64,000 nt of DNA from Pseudopyrenochaeta lycopersici (GCA_003313425.1 NHZP01000057.1:124001-188000); one strand, 5' to 3'. Shown: positions 1-10,993, counted from the stretch's first letter. Translations and numbers: made by a program. Notes: generated from the sequence alone by a model not told the origin.

Positions 1-1252
1 AGAACTCGTCGATTTTGCTTTCATACTTGAGTGCAACCTCAGACATGTTTGTCCAGCTGTTCCATCTCGTACGGTTGTCTAGCGGAATCAACCTTCCCAC
101 CAAGTTGATGAAGGCCTGAGTGCGGCCACTTGACGCTCGAACGAAGACAACAATGTTGTGAAGCTTACCCAGGGGACCCATGACTCGAAATGGCTGCCGT
201 AAGGCTTCGGTAGCTCCAACTGGGCCATCTCGCGCCACAACCTCCTGCTCTTCGAACGAGCCCAACTCCTTCACCTGCACGAAGTTGTAGAAGAGGAATG
301 CCTGGACAGCCAAATTGATTATGTGGCCGATGCAACGTATACGGTAGGTCTGTGTGTCCCAAGAGATATCTTGTCCTTTAAGATAGTTACTGATTGCAGA
401 ACAAAGAGTATCGTTTGAGCTTGCATTGTCGCTAATAACAGATCCAATCTTTCGAAAGATGCTGAAATCTTCAAGGATTGGTTTGAGAGCCTTAAATTGC
501 TCCTCACCAGCATGACTAGGAATCGTACGAAGACCGATAAGAAGCCTGGATACTTTGTTGTCGCCTTCTGCAATATAATGGGCGCAGATTCCAAGCAGAA
601 GGAGTCTGTTAGGAGATGACCACACATCGACTGAGAGATGGACCTTTGAAGTTGATGACTGAAGCTTCTTTCGTATAGAATCTTTCCGGCATTCGTAGAG
701 CATCGTAATCTTCTTTCTGACCTCTGAGTGCGCGCTTGTAATGCAGCCTTCGACCTCCGGGTTAAGGAGCTGGCAAAAAGGATGAAATTCGGGCCACTCT
801 ACAATACGAAAGGACAGATTCCGCGCAATGATTAACGTAGCCAGTGCCTCAGTAATAGCCTCCTTGTTAAGCACCTTTTGAAAGACTTGAGTGTCTACCT
901 TTTGTGACGTTTGCCCGGATGAAGCAGCCTTTAGGTAAAGGCGTTCAAGCTGGTCAACAGTTGATTTATGAATCGCTGAAGGCTCTTCTACAACAGTGAT
1001 GCCATGGACACTTGCAAGATGGTTTCGAAATGTGTTACTTGCCTGGCTTCGGTAGCCACCTGTACAGTATTTGCAATAGAAAAGTCTATTTTTTCCTTGT
1101 TTTTCTGGTTCGTTTGGTCCTGGTTGACGACAGTGTGCCCTTGTTGCATTTGCTGCAGTTCCTCGCGTGTTTCTAGACTCTGTTGTCGCCTCAGTAGTAA
1201 GAGAATCCTCAACGGAAAGGCTTGTGAAAGACAAATTGAGTTCATTATCCAT
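1..1252 (-). CDS. hAT transposase, N-terminal and middle part (3' end outside window)
   Basis: From ATG at 1250-1252 the minus-strand frame is open to base 1, about 417 codons, so the protein continues outside the window. A BED-type zinc finger is visible near residues 50-80 (FYCKYC followed by an H-x4-H-like pair in NHLASVH). The hAT catalytic region follows: SVDVWSSPNR with the first acidic residue, SDNASSNDT, RCIGHIINLAVQAF with the C/H motif, and DNRTRWNSW. Such enzymes cut and paste their own element in the nucleus. No stop or frameshift is seen, unlike the related copy at 3.3-5.3 kb, so this looks like the younger copy. It is a transposase with high certainty; whether it is functional depends on the missing C-terminal dimerisation region. 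Confidence 0.85.
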   Translation of the reverse strand, partial: MDNELNLSFTSLSVEDSLTTEATTESRNTRGTAANATRAHCRQPGPNEPEKQGKNRLFYCKYCTGGYRSQASNTFRNHLASVHGITVVEEPSAIHKSTVDQLERLYLKAASSGQTSQKVDTQVFQKVLNKEAITEALATLIIARNLSFRIVEWPEFHPFCQLLNPEVEGCITSAHSEVRKKITMLYECRKDSIRKKLQSSTSKVHLSVDVWSSPNRLLLLGICAHYIAEGDNKVSRLLIGLRTIPSHAGEEQFKALKPILEDFSIFRKIGSVISDNASSNDTLCSAISNYLKGQDISWDTQTYRIRCIGHIINLAVQAFLFYNFVQVKELGSFEEQEVVARDGPVGATEALRQPFRVMGPLGKLHNIVVFVRASSGRTQAFINLVGRLIPLDNRTRWNSWTNMSEVALKYESKIDEF

Positions 1253-1484
1253 GCTCTGTAAAAAATAAGGCAATAGAAGAGGACTTTTGAGAGATTTCGG
1301 ATCCTATAGGTTCTTGTGGGCGTGTTTGGTGGCGTTTGTTTGGTGGCGTTCGTCAGGGGCAACCAGGGTAGTGCAGGGGCCGTCAATCCTGATCAATCGT
1401 CGATTCAATTCGAGGATGGAATTGATATCGATTGATAAGGATTGATTGATAAGATTGACAAAATCGGGATTGAAAACCACACTG
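1..1484 (-). mobile_element. hAT element hAT-A1, right end, runs off the window
   Basis: The terminal inverted repeat ends at 1484; read on the minus strand it begins CAGTGTGGTTTTCAATCCCG. The same terminus occurs at both ends of the copy at 3070-5551, so this is a family member whose other end lies left of base 1. Subterminal DNA at about 1385-1470 is full of GATTGAT/AATCGAT-type short repeats, as is common inside hAT ends. The flank after 1484 (gtcggaaa) cannot be compared with the missing left flank, so no target duplication can be tested. Confidence 0.8.
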
Positions 1485-3069
1485 GTCGGAAAGTATAAGC
1501 AAGAGCTATTTATTATTAACGGACGTCTGGAGTGAGAAATCATCTTGAACAGAAGCACCAGATTGATCCCCAGAGTGGTATCAAGAAACATAGTTCGACA
1601 CAGAAGTCTGTACCGGAGCAGTAGAAGAGTGCGGCTACTACGAATGCGCTCTTCTGGAAAGACTCAATTGAGAAGTTCAAGGAGCTCCTAATTCGTTGGA
1701 TTGTGTACTGCCATATTGCTTTCTTTCAATTAGAAAATCAGTATTTCCGAGAACTTCTCTTCTTTTTGAATCCGGCGCTCCTCAACCGCCTCCCAAAGGC
1801 AGCGAAAACTATCCGAAGTTGGGTTATGGACGCATTTCTGTCGAAGAAGCAACGGCGCAGGGAGGACCTCCAGCACTCGCGGAGTAGAATCTCCATCTCC
1901 TTTGACTTCTGGACTTCGCCAAACCCTTACGCTATTCTAGGTGTCATCGCCATGTGGATTGACAGTACCGGCAAGCGACGGACTACCGTTTTGGGTATAC
2001 GACGTGTGTACGGTGAACACACTGGCGAGAACATTGGATCAGTTGTGCTTGAATTGCTAAAAGAATATGATATTGGCGGAGATCAGATTGGATACTTCAT
2101 GCTGGATAATGCCTCGTCAAATGATATTGCTGTTGAATTCATACTCAAGGAGCTCTGCCCATGGATGAAGCCAAAACAACGTCGCCATCACCGGCTGCGT
2201 TGCTTGGGCCACATTATCAACCTCTGCTGCCAGGCGTTCCTCATGGGCCGGGACTGTGAGAAGTATCTTGCGAAGCTTGAAAAGCACTATCAACGCGGAG
2301 ACTATGCGAAGGTGGAAGAGCTCTGGAAGAAATTTGGATGTTTGGGTCGGCTTCATAACCTCGTGCGTTACATTAGGCTTACTCCGCAACGCCGTGAGGA
2401 GTTTGCTGCCATCATTATCGGCGGGGATCTCTGTGAATTCGATGGCCTCGAGCTTATCCAGAACAACTCGACACGCTGGAATTCATGGTTCCATTCGATC
2501 ACACGTGCATTGAATGTTCGGGAACGCTTAGAGCTCTTCTCAGCTCGCCATGTACCTGGGAAAGGCTCTCATGGGATCGCGAACTTCAAACTAGATGGAC
2601 AGCACTGGTTCGAGCTTGAAAAGATTGAGCTTGCTCTAAAAGACTTCTACGCTGCAACTTTGCTTTCTGAGGGAGGAAAGACTTCACTTGCTGACTGGTT
2701 TTCAACCATGGACTGCCTTCTTCGAGAAATAAATGAGACGAAAGACCACTACCACGACATCCACACCGAAGATGACAATAACTTTACATGGAAGTACCTC
2801 CAAAGTTGCGCAGACAGCGCGTGGTTAAAATGCGAGAAGTATTACAGCAACCAGCAGCTGAATTGGCAGAATCGATTTCCTGAAGATACTGATCTTCCGC
2901 CAGCGTATTATGCAGCTCAAATACTTGATCCATATCGAAAGTTGGCGTGGTTCACGCAAGAATGGGTTCTTCAGGGCGACGAGGAAAAGCAGAGGTGGTT
3001 TCATAACGCACAATCGGCGGTGAAGCATGTCTGGGAGACAGAGTACAAGGGAAGGTACCCTGTTGAGGT
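1485..3069 (+). pseudogene. hAT-B transposase remnant between two hAT-A copies
   Basis: An open plus-strand frame from about 1637 to 3069 encodes the middle of a hAT transposase: ISFDFWTSPNPYAILG, LDNASSNDIAVE, RLRCLGHIINLCCQAFL, NNSTRWNSWFHS. It lacks a BED finger and an in-frame stop (TAG) lies just upstream near 1634, so the N-terminus is lost or decayed. At its 3' end the coding sequence is cut exactly at 3070 by the terminal repeat of hAT-A2; the last 37 codons of the open frame (to 3181) are read from that inserted repeat. The C-terminal dimerisation domain is therefore missing. It belongs to a different hAT subfamily from its two neighbours. Non-functional remnant. Confidence 0.8.
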
Positions 3070-5551
3070 CAGTGTGGTTTTCAAGCCTGTCAAGCCACCT
3101 CGATCAATATTGACGCTTGACTTGACTCGACTTGGACTCGATCAAGCCTCGATCAAGCCACCGTCTATTTCTAGCGACTAATTAGACCGCCACCCCTCTA
3201 TCACAATTCATTTCTCGTAATAGCTTATTAGCCTGAAAATCAGACAAAAATAGCTTTAATTCTAAAGTCTACTTAAGGATTTCGATGCCAGCTCTTTATA
3301 CATTTAAGCATTTCGACCGTTGAAGCCGATAACTGTGCTCTATCCCATGAAATTATACAGCGAGCTCCTGAAAAGACTCGCTCTGGCTCGTCACTCATCG
3401 CCGGAATCGAGAGGATATTAATTACCATAATTGAAAGTCTCGGAAAGCGTTTTCTCTGCAGATCTTGCAGCCACCACTTAATAGCACTTATATCCCTAAG
3501 ATCGTAAGGCTCTTAATTATAATAGTCGTCAAACTTATCTAGGCTACGTGGCCGAGAATAACCCTGCAGGTTTTGTGCGATCTTACAGAATTTGGTGAGC
3601 GGCTTTTTAGTCGCTTAATTCGCTTTGACGTCGTATGACGGCAGTGCAAGAAGGTGTGCGCTGTCTCGGTAGCTCAGCCAAAGATTTTTAACGCTGCTGA
3701 TGGCCGATTTTTGCCAGGATGCTAGCCAGTTGATTTGGATATACTTCGTGCGAAGATTCGGGTGAAGTATAATGCCAGCGGCGTACAGAGGTAAGTTATC
3801 TGTCTTCGTGTAGTATTTGTCAAGAGTGGCCCAGCTGATGTTAATCCGCGAAGTCATCTCCTTGTCGTCTTTAAATTCATCAAGAGCCTCCTTTAGATGC
3901 GCTAGCAGTACATCTATCGTTAAGAGCACAAAGTCGATTGTTGCCTTATGTCCTTGGTAATACAGAGTGGCCTCTTGAAACGGGACCAGAAAGGTCTAGA
4001 TGATACGAATTTTCTGCCAGTCTAGAGGTAATAAGAAGTCATCCTTTAACTCCGCCTAGTTAGCTTTGCAGAACTCGTTAATCTTGCTTTCATGCTGAAG
4101 TGCAACATCGCACATACTCGTCCAGCTGTTCCACCTTGTACAATTATCTAGCGGAACCAACCTTCCCACCAACTTAATGAAGGCCTGGGTACGACCGCTT
4201 GACGCTCGTACGAAGACGACGATGTTGTGAAGCTTGCCTAAGGGACCAATGACTCGAAATAATTTTTGTATGGCTTTAATAGCTCTACAATGGCTCTCTC
4301 TTGCTGTGATCTCCTGCTCTTTAAACGAGCCCACTGTCTCTACACCTATAAAGTTGTGGAAGAGGAATGACTGGACGGTTAAATTAATAATGTAGCTAAT
4401 GCATCGTATACGATAAGTATTTTTATCCTAAGGGACATCTTTTTCTTTAAGATAGTCACTAATCGCAGAGCAAAGAGTGTTGTTTGTGCTTGCATTGTCA
4501 CTAATGATGGACCCGATCTTCTGGGCAATGCCGAAATCTTCGATGACCGGCTTAAGAGCCGTGAATTGCTCTTTTCTAGCATGACTGGGAATTGTACGAA
4601 GACTAATAAGAAGCCTAGAGGTATTAGTTCCTCGTTCGGCAACGAAATGGGCGTAGATGCTAAGTAGAAGGTGCCTGTTAGGAGATAACCATACATCGAC
4701 TGCGAGATGGACCTTTAAGATTGAAGATTGAAGGCTCCTTCAAATAGAATCTTTCTGACAGTCGTAGAGCGCCTTAATCTTCTTTTTAATTTCCAAGTGC
4801 GCAGTTGTTATGTAGCCTTCGACCTCTGGATTGAGCGTCCGGCAAAAGGCGTGGAATTCTGGCCATTTAACTACGCGAAATAACAGGTTCCGAGAGAGCA
4901 CTAATGTCGCTAGTGCCTCCGTGATAACTTCCTTGTCAAGGGCCTTTCGAAAGACTTGAGAGTCTATCTTTCGCAACGCTTCCCCGGCAGACGAGGCTTT
5001 CGAGTAAAGACGTTCAAGCTGATCGACAGTTGATTGATGAATCAATCCAAGACCTTCAACCACAGCGATGCCATGGACCTTTGCAAGATGGCTTCGAAAT
5101 GTGTTGCTTGCCTGGGTTCGATAAACATCCGTGCAGTATTTGCAATAGAAAAGTCGGTTTTTCCCTTGTTTTTCCGGCTCGTTTGGGCCCGGCTGCCGAC
5201 AGTGCTCTCTCGTTGCAATCGCTGCTATTCCTCTAGTTTTACTAGACTGTGATGCTGCATCTGTCAGATCAGTGGTGTCCCTGGTGAGAGACTCATCAAC
5301 TGAAAGGTTTGTGAATGAGGAATTGAGTTCAGACACCATGTCGGATAGCTGGTAAATCAATGCAGGATGATTTTTGATGTAATTCGGATGGTTCTGTGAG
5401 ATCTCGTGGGTTTGTTTGTGGCTTCAATCGGTGGCGTTCGGCATGGCAACCATTTTGTCGAGGCTCGATTCAAGGCTTGACTTGACTCGACGCTCGATTG
5501 ATGGCGCTCGATTCCATTGGCTCGACAAGCTCGGGCTTGAAAACCACACTG
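3070..5551 (-). mobile_element. hAT element hAT-A2, full-length but decayed
   Basis: Both termini are present: CAGTGTGGTTTTCAAGCC at 3070 and its inverse complement ending at 5551, followed inward by GCTTGA/TCGAGCC subterminal repeats. Length is 2482 bp. The 8-bp flanks (gttgaggt left, ggaccagg right) do not match, so either the target duplication has been lost or the element joins two different old sites by recombination. The left flank is hAT-B coding sequence and the right flank is a Mutator-like transposase gene. Confidence 0.8.
3300..5339 (-). pseudogene. hAT-A2 transposase, RIP-like decayed
   Basis: The minus strand from ATG at 5337-5339 begins like hAT-A1 (SELNSSFTNLS, then the BED finger FYCKYCTDVYRTQ). 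Open pieces at 4740-5339, 4056-4334 and 3615-3929 lie in shifting frames. Near 3350-3480 the hAT dimerisation motif is still readable (INILSIPAMSDEPERVFSGA). Against hAT-A1 many changes are C:G to T:A, including TTGGG to TTAGG near 4430, which turns a tryptophan codon into a stop. That pattern is expected from repeat-induced point mutation, a fungal premeiotic defence against duplicated DNA. The gene is dead. Confidence 0.8.
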
Positions 5552-5552
5552 G

Positions 5553-8021
5553 GACCAGGTCTACAGCTCCTTTGAAGAAGCGTATGATGCGCTCAAAATG
5601 CACGGCATGCAGCATGGCTACGGCTTTGTCCTTAAGCGGAGTTTGCCTCATAACTGTGAGGTCAAAACACGTTACTACTACCATTGTGATCGTTTCAGGA
5701 AAAATTACAATTCAACCGCAAAGATCCTAAGCACAAGTACGCGCTCTACTGGATGCCCCTTCAAGCTTGTCATCTTCAAGGTGAAGCAGAGCGATCAGTG
5801 GAGGCTGGAGGTGCAGAACAAGAACCACAACCACTGTCGATCAATCAACCCTAGCGCGCACAATGTTTACCGCAGGCGTACAGTTGCACAGAAAGAGGTG
5901 ATCGAGTCGATGACGCATGCTGGAGTACGGCCAATGCAGATACTGGCCGCCATTCAAAGGGAGGATCAGGACACCCTAGTCACTGCTACAGACATTCGCG
6001 GCGAGAGGAAGGCAGTCAGAGAGAAGCACCTGAACGGAAAGATCCCAGTGGAGACGTTGCTGGATGACTTATCTACAGCAGACTGGGTATTCGCTGCCAA
6101 GAAGGATAACAACAATCGCGTTCAGAATCTCTTCTTCGCCCACCATAAACAGGTAGAGCTGCTGCTTGCTAATCCAGATGTACTGTTGATGGACTGCACA
6201 TACCGCACCAACAAGTATAGACTCCCATTGTTGCATATACTCGGCTGCTCCAACCTGCAGACCTTCTTCTCTGCAGGCTTCTGCTTCCTTAGTAGTGAGA
6301 CGCAAGCAGACTACTATTGGGCTATCGCAAACTTCCTCCTTAAGACAGGGGTACAACAACCGCGGGTTTTCATCAGTGATCAGGAAGATGCATTGAAGTT
6401 GTCTGCTCGGGTACTACTTCCAGAAGTCCCTCAGCTTCTGTGCGTATGGCACATCAACAAAAACGTCCAGACCAAGGCCCAGCAGACCTGGCGCGATGCT
6501 GATGGCACGACGAAGGAAGAGAAGCAGAGGATCGCTGAGCATAGGGCTGCATTTATGAAACGTTGGACTCTGGTAAGCCCTATGTTAATTGCTTAGTACT
6601 TCCTGAAGGGAGCTGCCCTCTGAGGAAATCGCTTGTGGGGCTGACTGAAGCAGCTCGTCTACGCAAAGAGACCGCTGGAGTTCCAGCTGAAGTGGAACGA
6701 TCTGCTTAAAGACTACAGCCACCAGCAGGAACTCTGCAGGTACCTACAGGAAAACCAATACCTCACACGTACCGAGTGGGCAGCTGCCTGGACTTCCCAC
6801 CACCGCCACCACGGCACGATCACTAACTCGCCTCTCGAAGGCATGCACAAGGTTCTGAAGGACTACCTCATGACCTCAAGGGGTGACTTGCTGCGCGTCA
6901 CTGAGAGAATCGAGCAGATGGTCAAGAGCCAATACAATAAGTATATGAAGGAGCTTGCTTCATCCAAGCATAGTGTCAAATTTGGGCATAGCCTAGAGTC
7001 AATGCCTTTTCTACCTCCTGGAATCCATGAGGTTCTGACGCCGCCGGCGATCGAGCGCATCAGGCAACAACATCTGCTATACCAGAAAGAACAGAGGCAA
7101 CGTCGTAGCCAACATCCCTGCTCCGGGCTGTTTGAGAAGACGAATGGCCTTCCATGTCGTCATACTTTACGAGATGTGAGGACGTCTGGTTCAGCTTTAC
7201 GACTGAATTATCTTTATGACGATCATTGGCGCTATCAACGTGAGCAAGGACGGTCGATTAGCTTGCCTCCAAGGCCACATCATTCTGTTCTGGAGCCACT
7301 CATCGCGCAAACTAGAGGCGGATTGAGGAGGAATGAGGCATCGACTCGGCGAGATCCGTCAGCTTTCAAACTGCGTGTGCCGCCTTCTGTCCCTCGCCTT
7401 CAGCCTCACCATCAACTCCATGGTCAGACACTTGCTGAAGCCCTGCGACAGGTGAACGCCTCTGTGACCGTGTCGATTCCTACGGCTATACCAAGTGAGA
7501 ATCCTGTGACTACCTGTGTATCGGTGTCGATCCCTACACCTGCTCCTATACCTGCGATTACCTCTTCTCGTCCGTCTCCGCCTTTGGCTGTGGCTGTGTC
7601 TGTCACCATGGCTCCACCTCCTGCCTGGCAACCTCCGTCGTTGGAAGAATTCCTGGCCGACATCGAGCATCGAAGGTCTCAGCCTGTTTTATATGAGTGC
7701 AACGACATGGTCTCAACGACTAACTTTCTGGCTGAGACAGGGCAGGAGGAGGATCCCGCAGAGTTAGTTGAAGCACGCAATATGGCTCTCGCTACGCAAG
7801 GACTTTTTGCCTCTTGCACTCCAACTATGGCTTGGAACTATCACTTTGGAGATATGGAAGCTTTCTACATCGAGAGGTTTGCGCAAGTCGATGCCCAAAA
7901 TGCGCCTGTTGAGTCTCAAGATGTACCTACGCCTCGATCTAAGCGTGCGGCAGCAGTAACAGCTTCTGAGGCTTGGAAAGATCTCAGCCCACGTAAGAGA
8001 AAACGGCGTAATAGAATATAG
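5553..8021 (+). CDS. Mutator-like (MULE) transposase, 5' end truncated
   Basis: Two exons, 5553-6572 and 6654-8021, are separated by an 81-bp intron (GTAAGC...CAG) that joins codons cleanly, giving about 794 residues. The N-terminus has a FAR1/WRKY-GCM1-like DNA-binding region (YSSFEEAYDAL, GYGFVLKRS, RYYYHCDRF, NHNH). The MULE catalytic core follows with LLMDCTYRTNKYRLPLLHI (first Asp), FISDQEDALK (second Asp) and the CVWHINKNV block. A SWIM-type zinc finger lies in the second exon (CSGLF...NGLPCRH). A Pro/Ser/Thr-rich tail ends in a basic RSKRAAA...RKRKRRN nuclear-localisation-like segment. The frame opens right at the hAT-A2 border (5551), so the start codon and a few residues were lost there. 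Otherwise it looks intact; the first internal ATG is at 5598. Confidence 0.88.
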
Positions 8022-8125
8022 GATCAATAAGACAACGTTCACTTGAGCTACTAGAGACAGCGCAGTGCAGCTGCATTTGTTGTTTTGTAATTTATTTCCC
8101 CGCTAGTAGAGATAAGGGCTAGCAC

Positions 8126-8198
8126 TGGGAACAAATCTCAAATTGGGGACAAATCTCAAATTGGGGACAAATCTCAAAAACGTGGGGACAAATCTCAG
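8126..8198. repeat. Four tandem copies of an 18-21 bp unit
   Basis: The unit TGGGGACAAATCTCAAAT occurs four times with slight changes (first copy TGGGAAC, third copy with three extra bases). It lies about 100 bp after the MULE stop codon and may be part of the element's terminal region, where arrays of transposase-binding repeats occur. Confidence 0.85.
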
Positions 8199-8431
8199 CA
8201 GCCCATTTGCCGTATATAAATCTTAGCGTGTATTAATACATAACTACATACTCTAGGATCTTTTTTCTTGTCGATAGGTGTTAGGGTAAAGATGCGAACA
8301 TTACTACTAGCACCTTACTATTATATATCTACACAACCCTATTCTTTCCTAGCCTATAATGCTCTATAATCTTTTAGATCTGCTTTCTACACATTATACC
8401 TGAGTTGCATGCATTTTAAGATATAGGAAGG

Positions 8432-8534
8432 GCGAAGAACGGAACGTTGAAAAAGCGAAGAACGGAAGGTGAATGTCCGTGCACACGCTATATATTTACT
8501 AGCAAAAGCGAAGAACGGAACTTCAGTTCTTCGT
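8432..8534. repeat. GCGAAGAACGGAA repeats, three direct plus one inverted
   Basis: GCGAAGAACGGAA is seen three times between 8432 and 8521, and its inverted form GTTCTTCG follows at about 8526. Spacing is irregular, about 22 and 58 bp. This may be a small hairpin-type element or the end of the MULE; function unknown. Confidence 0.7.
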
Positions 8535-8647
8535 AGAATACTTGAGTAGTAAGGCTATGCTTATAATCACTGCTCCTCTGTTAGTAGCGACTTGGAGAAA
8601 CTTGTACCACTATGCAACTAAACCACTTGAACAAGCATCCCTATTTA

Positions 8648-10993
8648 TTACCCAAGCCAGAAACTCAAAAATCTTGGCCTGGCCTCTTTCCAAAACCTCA
8701 TCGCATGGTCAATGTCGATCCTAACCTCAACAGTTCCTCCTCGCGTTGCAATTCCGTTCTCCCAGTACAATAGCAACAAATCTAGCACCAGGTTACTGCT
8801 CAGCATGCATCGTAAACTTCTAGTATCAGCATGGAGCAGGAGGAAATCCTGCATCCTGCCTCTTTTCGACGGTCTACCGAATCGTTCATATTGACCATCT
8901 AAATGAGCTTCCACACGAACAGATTCATCGAGTGACGACATCGAGAAATCTGGTTTGTGATGCCTTGTGGCTGGCAGCCGGAGGAGTCCGCCACACTGAG
9001 AGAGCTTGCAGGGTAAATGGAGCACAATGCCCTGAATCTGAAGGAGCCACTCGCCGCTACGCTGATTCTGGGAAAAGTACGCCTGTCGACTTATATCCCA
9101 ATTGTGCGCTAAGAGCTGCTTGTAGGACCACTCCATCTCCTTATCTACTTTCAAGTCCATCGAGCTTGAAGTCGAATCTTCTGGCGCCTCTAGCGATTCT
9201 AATGAAACACGAAACTCTGAAAGATTGTCGAATAGACAGCGTCCGTTCCTTCCATATATAGAAAGCGGCGGAGTTATTGGGGTTGGATCGAACGAAGAGA
9301 GCTGAAGTTTTAGAGACAACTTCCATCGTACCCAACTCCAGCTCGGGAGATTTGAGCAGACACGACTTGTTGTCTTTTGAAGGTCTCCATGGTAGTAGTT
9401 CTCTCCAGAGTAAGAATCGTCAGCAGCCTGACACCAGAGTAATGACTGTCGAAATTCCGCTACAGGTAGGCCATAGAAGAATCCATTAGGGAAATAGCTC
9501 GGTTGCAGGTATCCTAGAAGTGCAGAGATGGCATGAAGAGCATCGTCGTCATGACTCAGTTTACGCGTGACATAATCATTGACAAGGCGTTCGAAAAGTG
9601 TGATTCCAACTCTATATTCGCTACTTAGGGACGGAGGGTGGAGGAGGGGATCCTTGATCGAAAGACTTTCGCTTGCCTGGCTTGGCCGGTTTGAACTTGA
9701 TGGTCCAAAGAGATTTTCGTCATCAAGCGTCTCGCAGCATTCCATCTGGTTGCAGCAATAGTAAACCTGATGCTTTGTAAATATAATACGTCGCCGAGAC
9801 AGGAGACTTTCTTGATATGTCCAGCCACGGCTTGACCAAATTCCCTTTTCGAGATGAGCGTCTAGGCTAGGGAACTTTTCTGCCATAAGATTGCACTTTG
9901 CAAACTCTACAATGCGTTGAGGTATTCTTGCAGAGGCTAAACTGACTCCAGGTAAGCCGCTGTCAGCGCTGTCGCCATAAAGTGAGACTATTGTCGCAAA
10001 AGCCCCTAGATATATGGAATGCATGATGGCAATCTGTGAGAGTTTATGCTGCTGATTGCGTTGATTTATGCAAATTGAATCTACCCAGAGGTACCTTTGC
10101 CCAAGACTTTTCACCACATTCATGCTGTCAATGATAGTCTGCGGAAGTTTGTCGGGCAGGCGTCCAGATTTTGGGATCAGTGGTTGGCGAGCCTTTCCCC
10201 ATACGTAACTCAGCGCCACATATTCACAGGGTTTGGACATTTCTCCAGTATAAGGAACTAGACGCCGGTCGTAAACATCAATGAGGGAAATATTCCTCAA
10301 TGACTTGGAGTACATCGGACGGCAAGACTTATGGCTGGTGGCGCAATGAGCCAGCCAAGCTGAGATGGCGGAATAATCGGGATGCGTATCGATCAGTCTA
10401 ACCGTTCCCAAAATACTGAGAGGACCTACGGCTCCAAATGTCTCATGCTCCCACCCGACAACGCTCCTTTTTACGATTATAGGACTCTTGAATAGGCCAA
10501 GGTCATAGTCCCAGCTGCCCTTTGTTGATCGAATCAGCCTGAAGCCCAACTCTTTAGCTTCCCGACAATGAAGAGTAAATTCTGACCACCCCAAGACTCC
10601 TCTGGTTCCGGTTTTCGTCATTCCATGACGATAAACATTGGACGGCCTTAGGCCGACCCAATGGGCACATTCCTCAGCTAATTTGCTACACGCATCGCAG
10701 TCCAGTTTGAGCGGCTTGGAGAAGTCGAAGAGAAGCCGCTGCGTTATAATTGAAGAAAGCCTAGAGTTCCACGGGCCTAAATCTGTTCTATCGCCCCTAT
10801 GTGCAAGAGTTCCGAGGATGTCCAACTCCACACATCTGGCACAGGTCTTGGTAGAGTGACTTTGGATGGATGTCTCTTTGGGAACATGGCCGAGAGTTGC
10901 TTGATGTGGCATAGGCCTCGCTTTTTTGGATGAGCGGTTATGGGGAGAGCCTTGTTCATGGCCGCCATATGCTCGCTTCTTTGCCTGAACCAT
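8648..10993 (-). CDS. HET-domain (heterokaryon incompatibility) protein
   Basis: One uninterrupted 781-residue frame from ATG at 10991-10993 to TAA at 8648-8650. Residues 1-60 are basic and polar. Two cysteine pairs (CARC near 51, CDAC near 99) come next. The HET domain starts at about residue 258 with YVALSYVWG, then YLWVDSICINQ (about 301-311) and RGWTYQE (about 393), the three blocks that define the family. The C-terminal half has no recognised domain. HET proteins are cytoplasmic triggers of cell death when genetically different hyphae fuse; the family is large and mostly uncharacterised, so the partner is unknown. It shares a 231-bp upstream region with the divergent nuclease-like gene at 11225. 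The gene looks intact, with a length usual for single-exon fungal HET genes. Confidence 0.92.
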   Translation of the reverse strand: MVQAKKRAYGGHEQGSPHNRSSKKARPMPHQATLGHVPKETSIQSHSTKTCARCVELDILGTLAHRGDRTDLGPWNSRLSSIITQRLLFDFSKPLKLDCDACSKLAEECAHWVGLRPSNVYRHGMTKTGTRGVLGWSEFTLHCREAKELGFRLIRSTKGSWDYDLGLFKSPIIVKRSVVGWEHETFGAVGPLSILGTVRLIDTHPDYSAISAWLAHCATSHKSCRPMYSKSLRNISLIDVYDRRLVPYTGEMSKPCEYVALSYVWGKARQPLIPKSGRLPDKLPQTIIDSMNVVKSLGQRYLWVDSICINQRNQQHKLSQIAIMHSIYLGAFATIVSLYGDSADSGLPGVSLASARIPQRIVEFAKCNLMAEKFPSLDAHLEKGIWSSRGWTYQESLLSRRRIIFTKHQVYYCCNQMECCETLDDENLFGPSSSNRPSQASESLSIKDPLLHPPSLSSEYRVGITLFERLVNDYVTRKLSHDDDALHAISALLGYLQPSYFPNGFFYGLPVAEFRQSLLWCQAADDSYSGENYYHGDLQKTTSRVCSNLPSWSWVRWKLSLKLQLSSFDPTPITPPLSIYGRNGRCLFDNLSEFRVSLESLEAPEDSTSSSMDLKVDKEMEWSYKQLLAHNWDISRQAYFSQNQRSGEWLLQIQGIVLHLPCKLSQCGGLLRLPATRHHKPDFSMSSLDESVRVEAHLDGQYERFGRPSKRGRMQDFLLLHADTRSLRCMLSSNLVLDLLLLYWENGIATRGGTVEVRIDIDHAMRFWKEARPRFLSFWLG

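Larger units (their letters stand above)
8022..8647. other. Non-coding MULE 3' flank with short repeats
   Basis: No gene seen. The stretch holds two sets of short direct repeats, listed separately, and AT-rich sequence. It is probably the right end of the MULE or target DNA; no terminal inverted repeat could be matched because the left end of the MULE is missing. Confidence 0.5.

Noticed and set aside
3070..3181. C-terminal 37 codons of the hAT-B open frame as genuine protein
   Set aside because: They are translated from the hAT-A2 terminal repeat, not from the transposase.
7359..7670. Arg/His-rich minus-strand frames within the MULE gene
   Set aside because: They are antisense shadows of the Pro/Thr-rich MULE tail.
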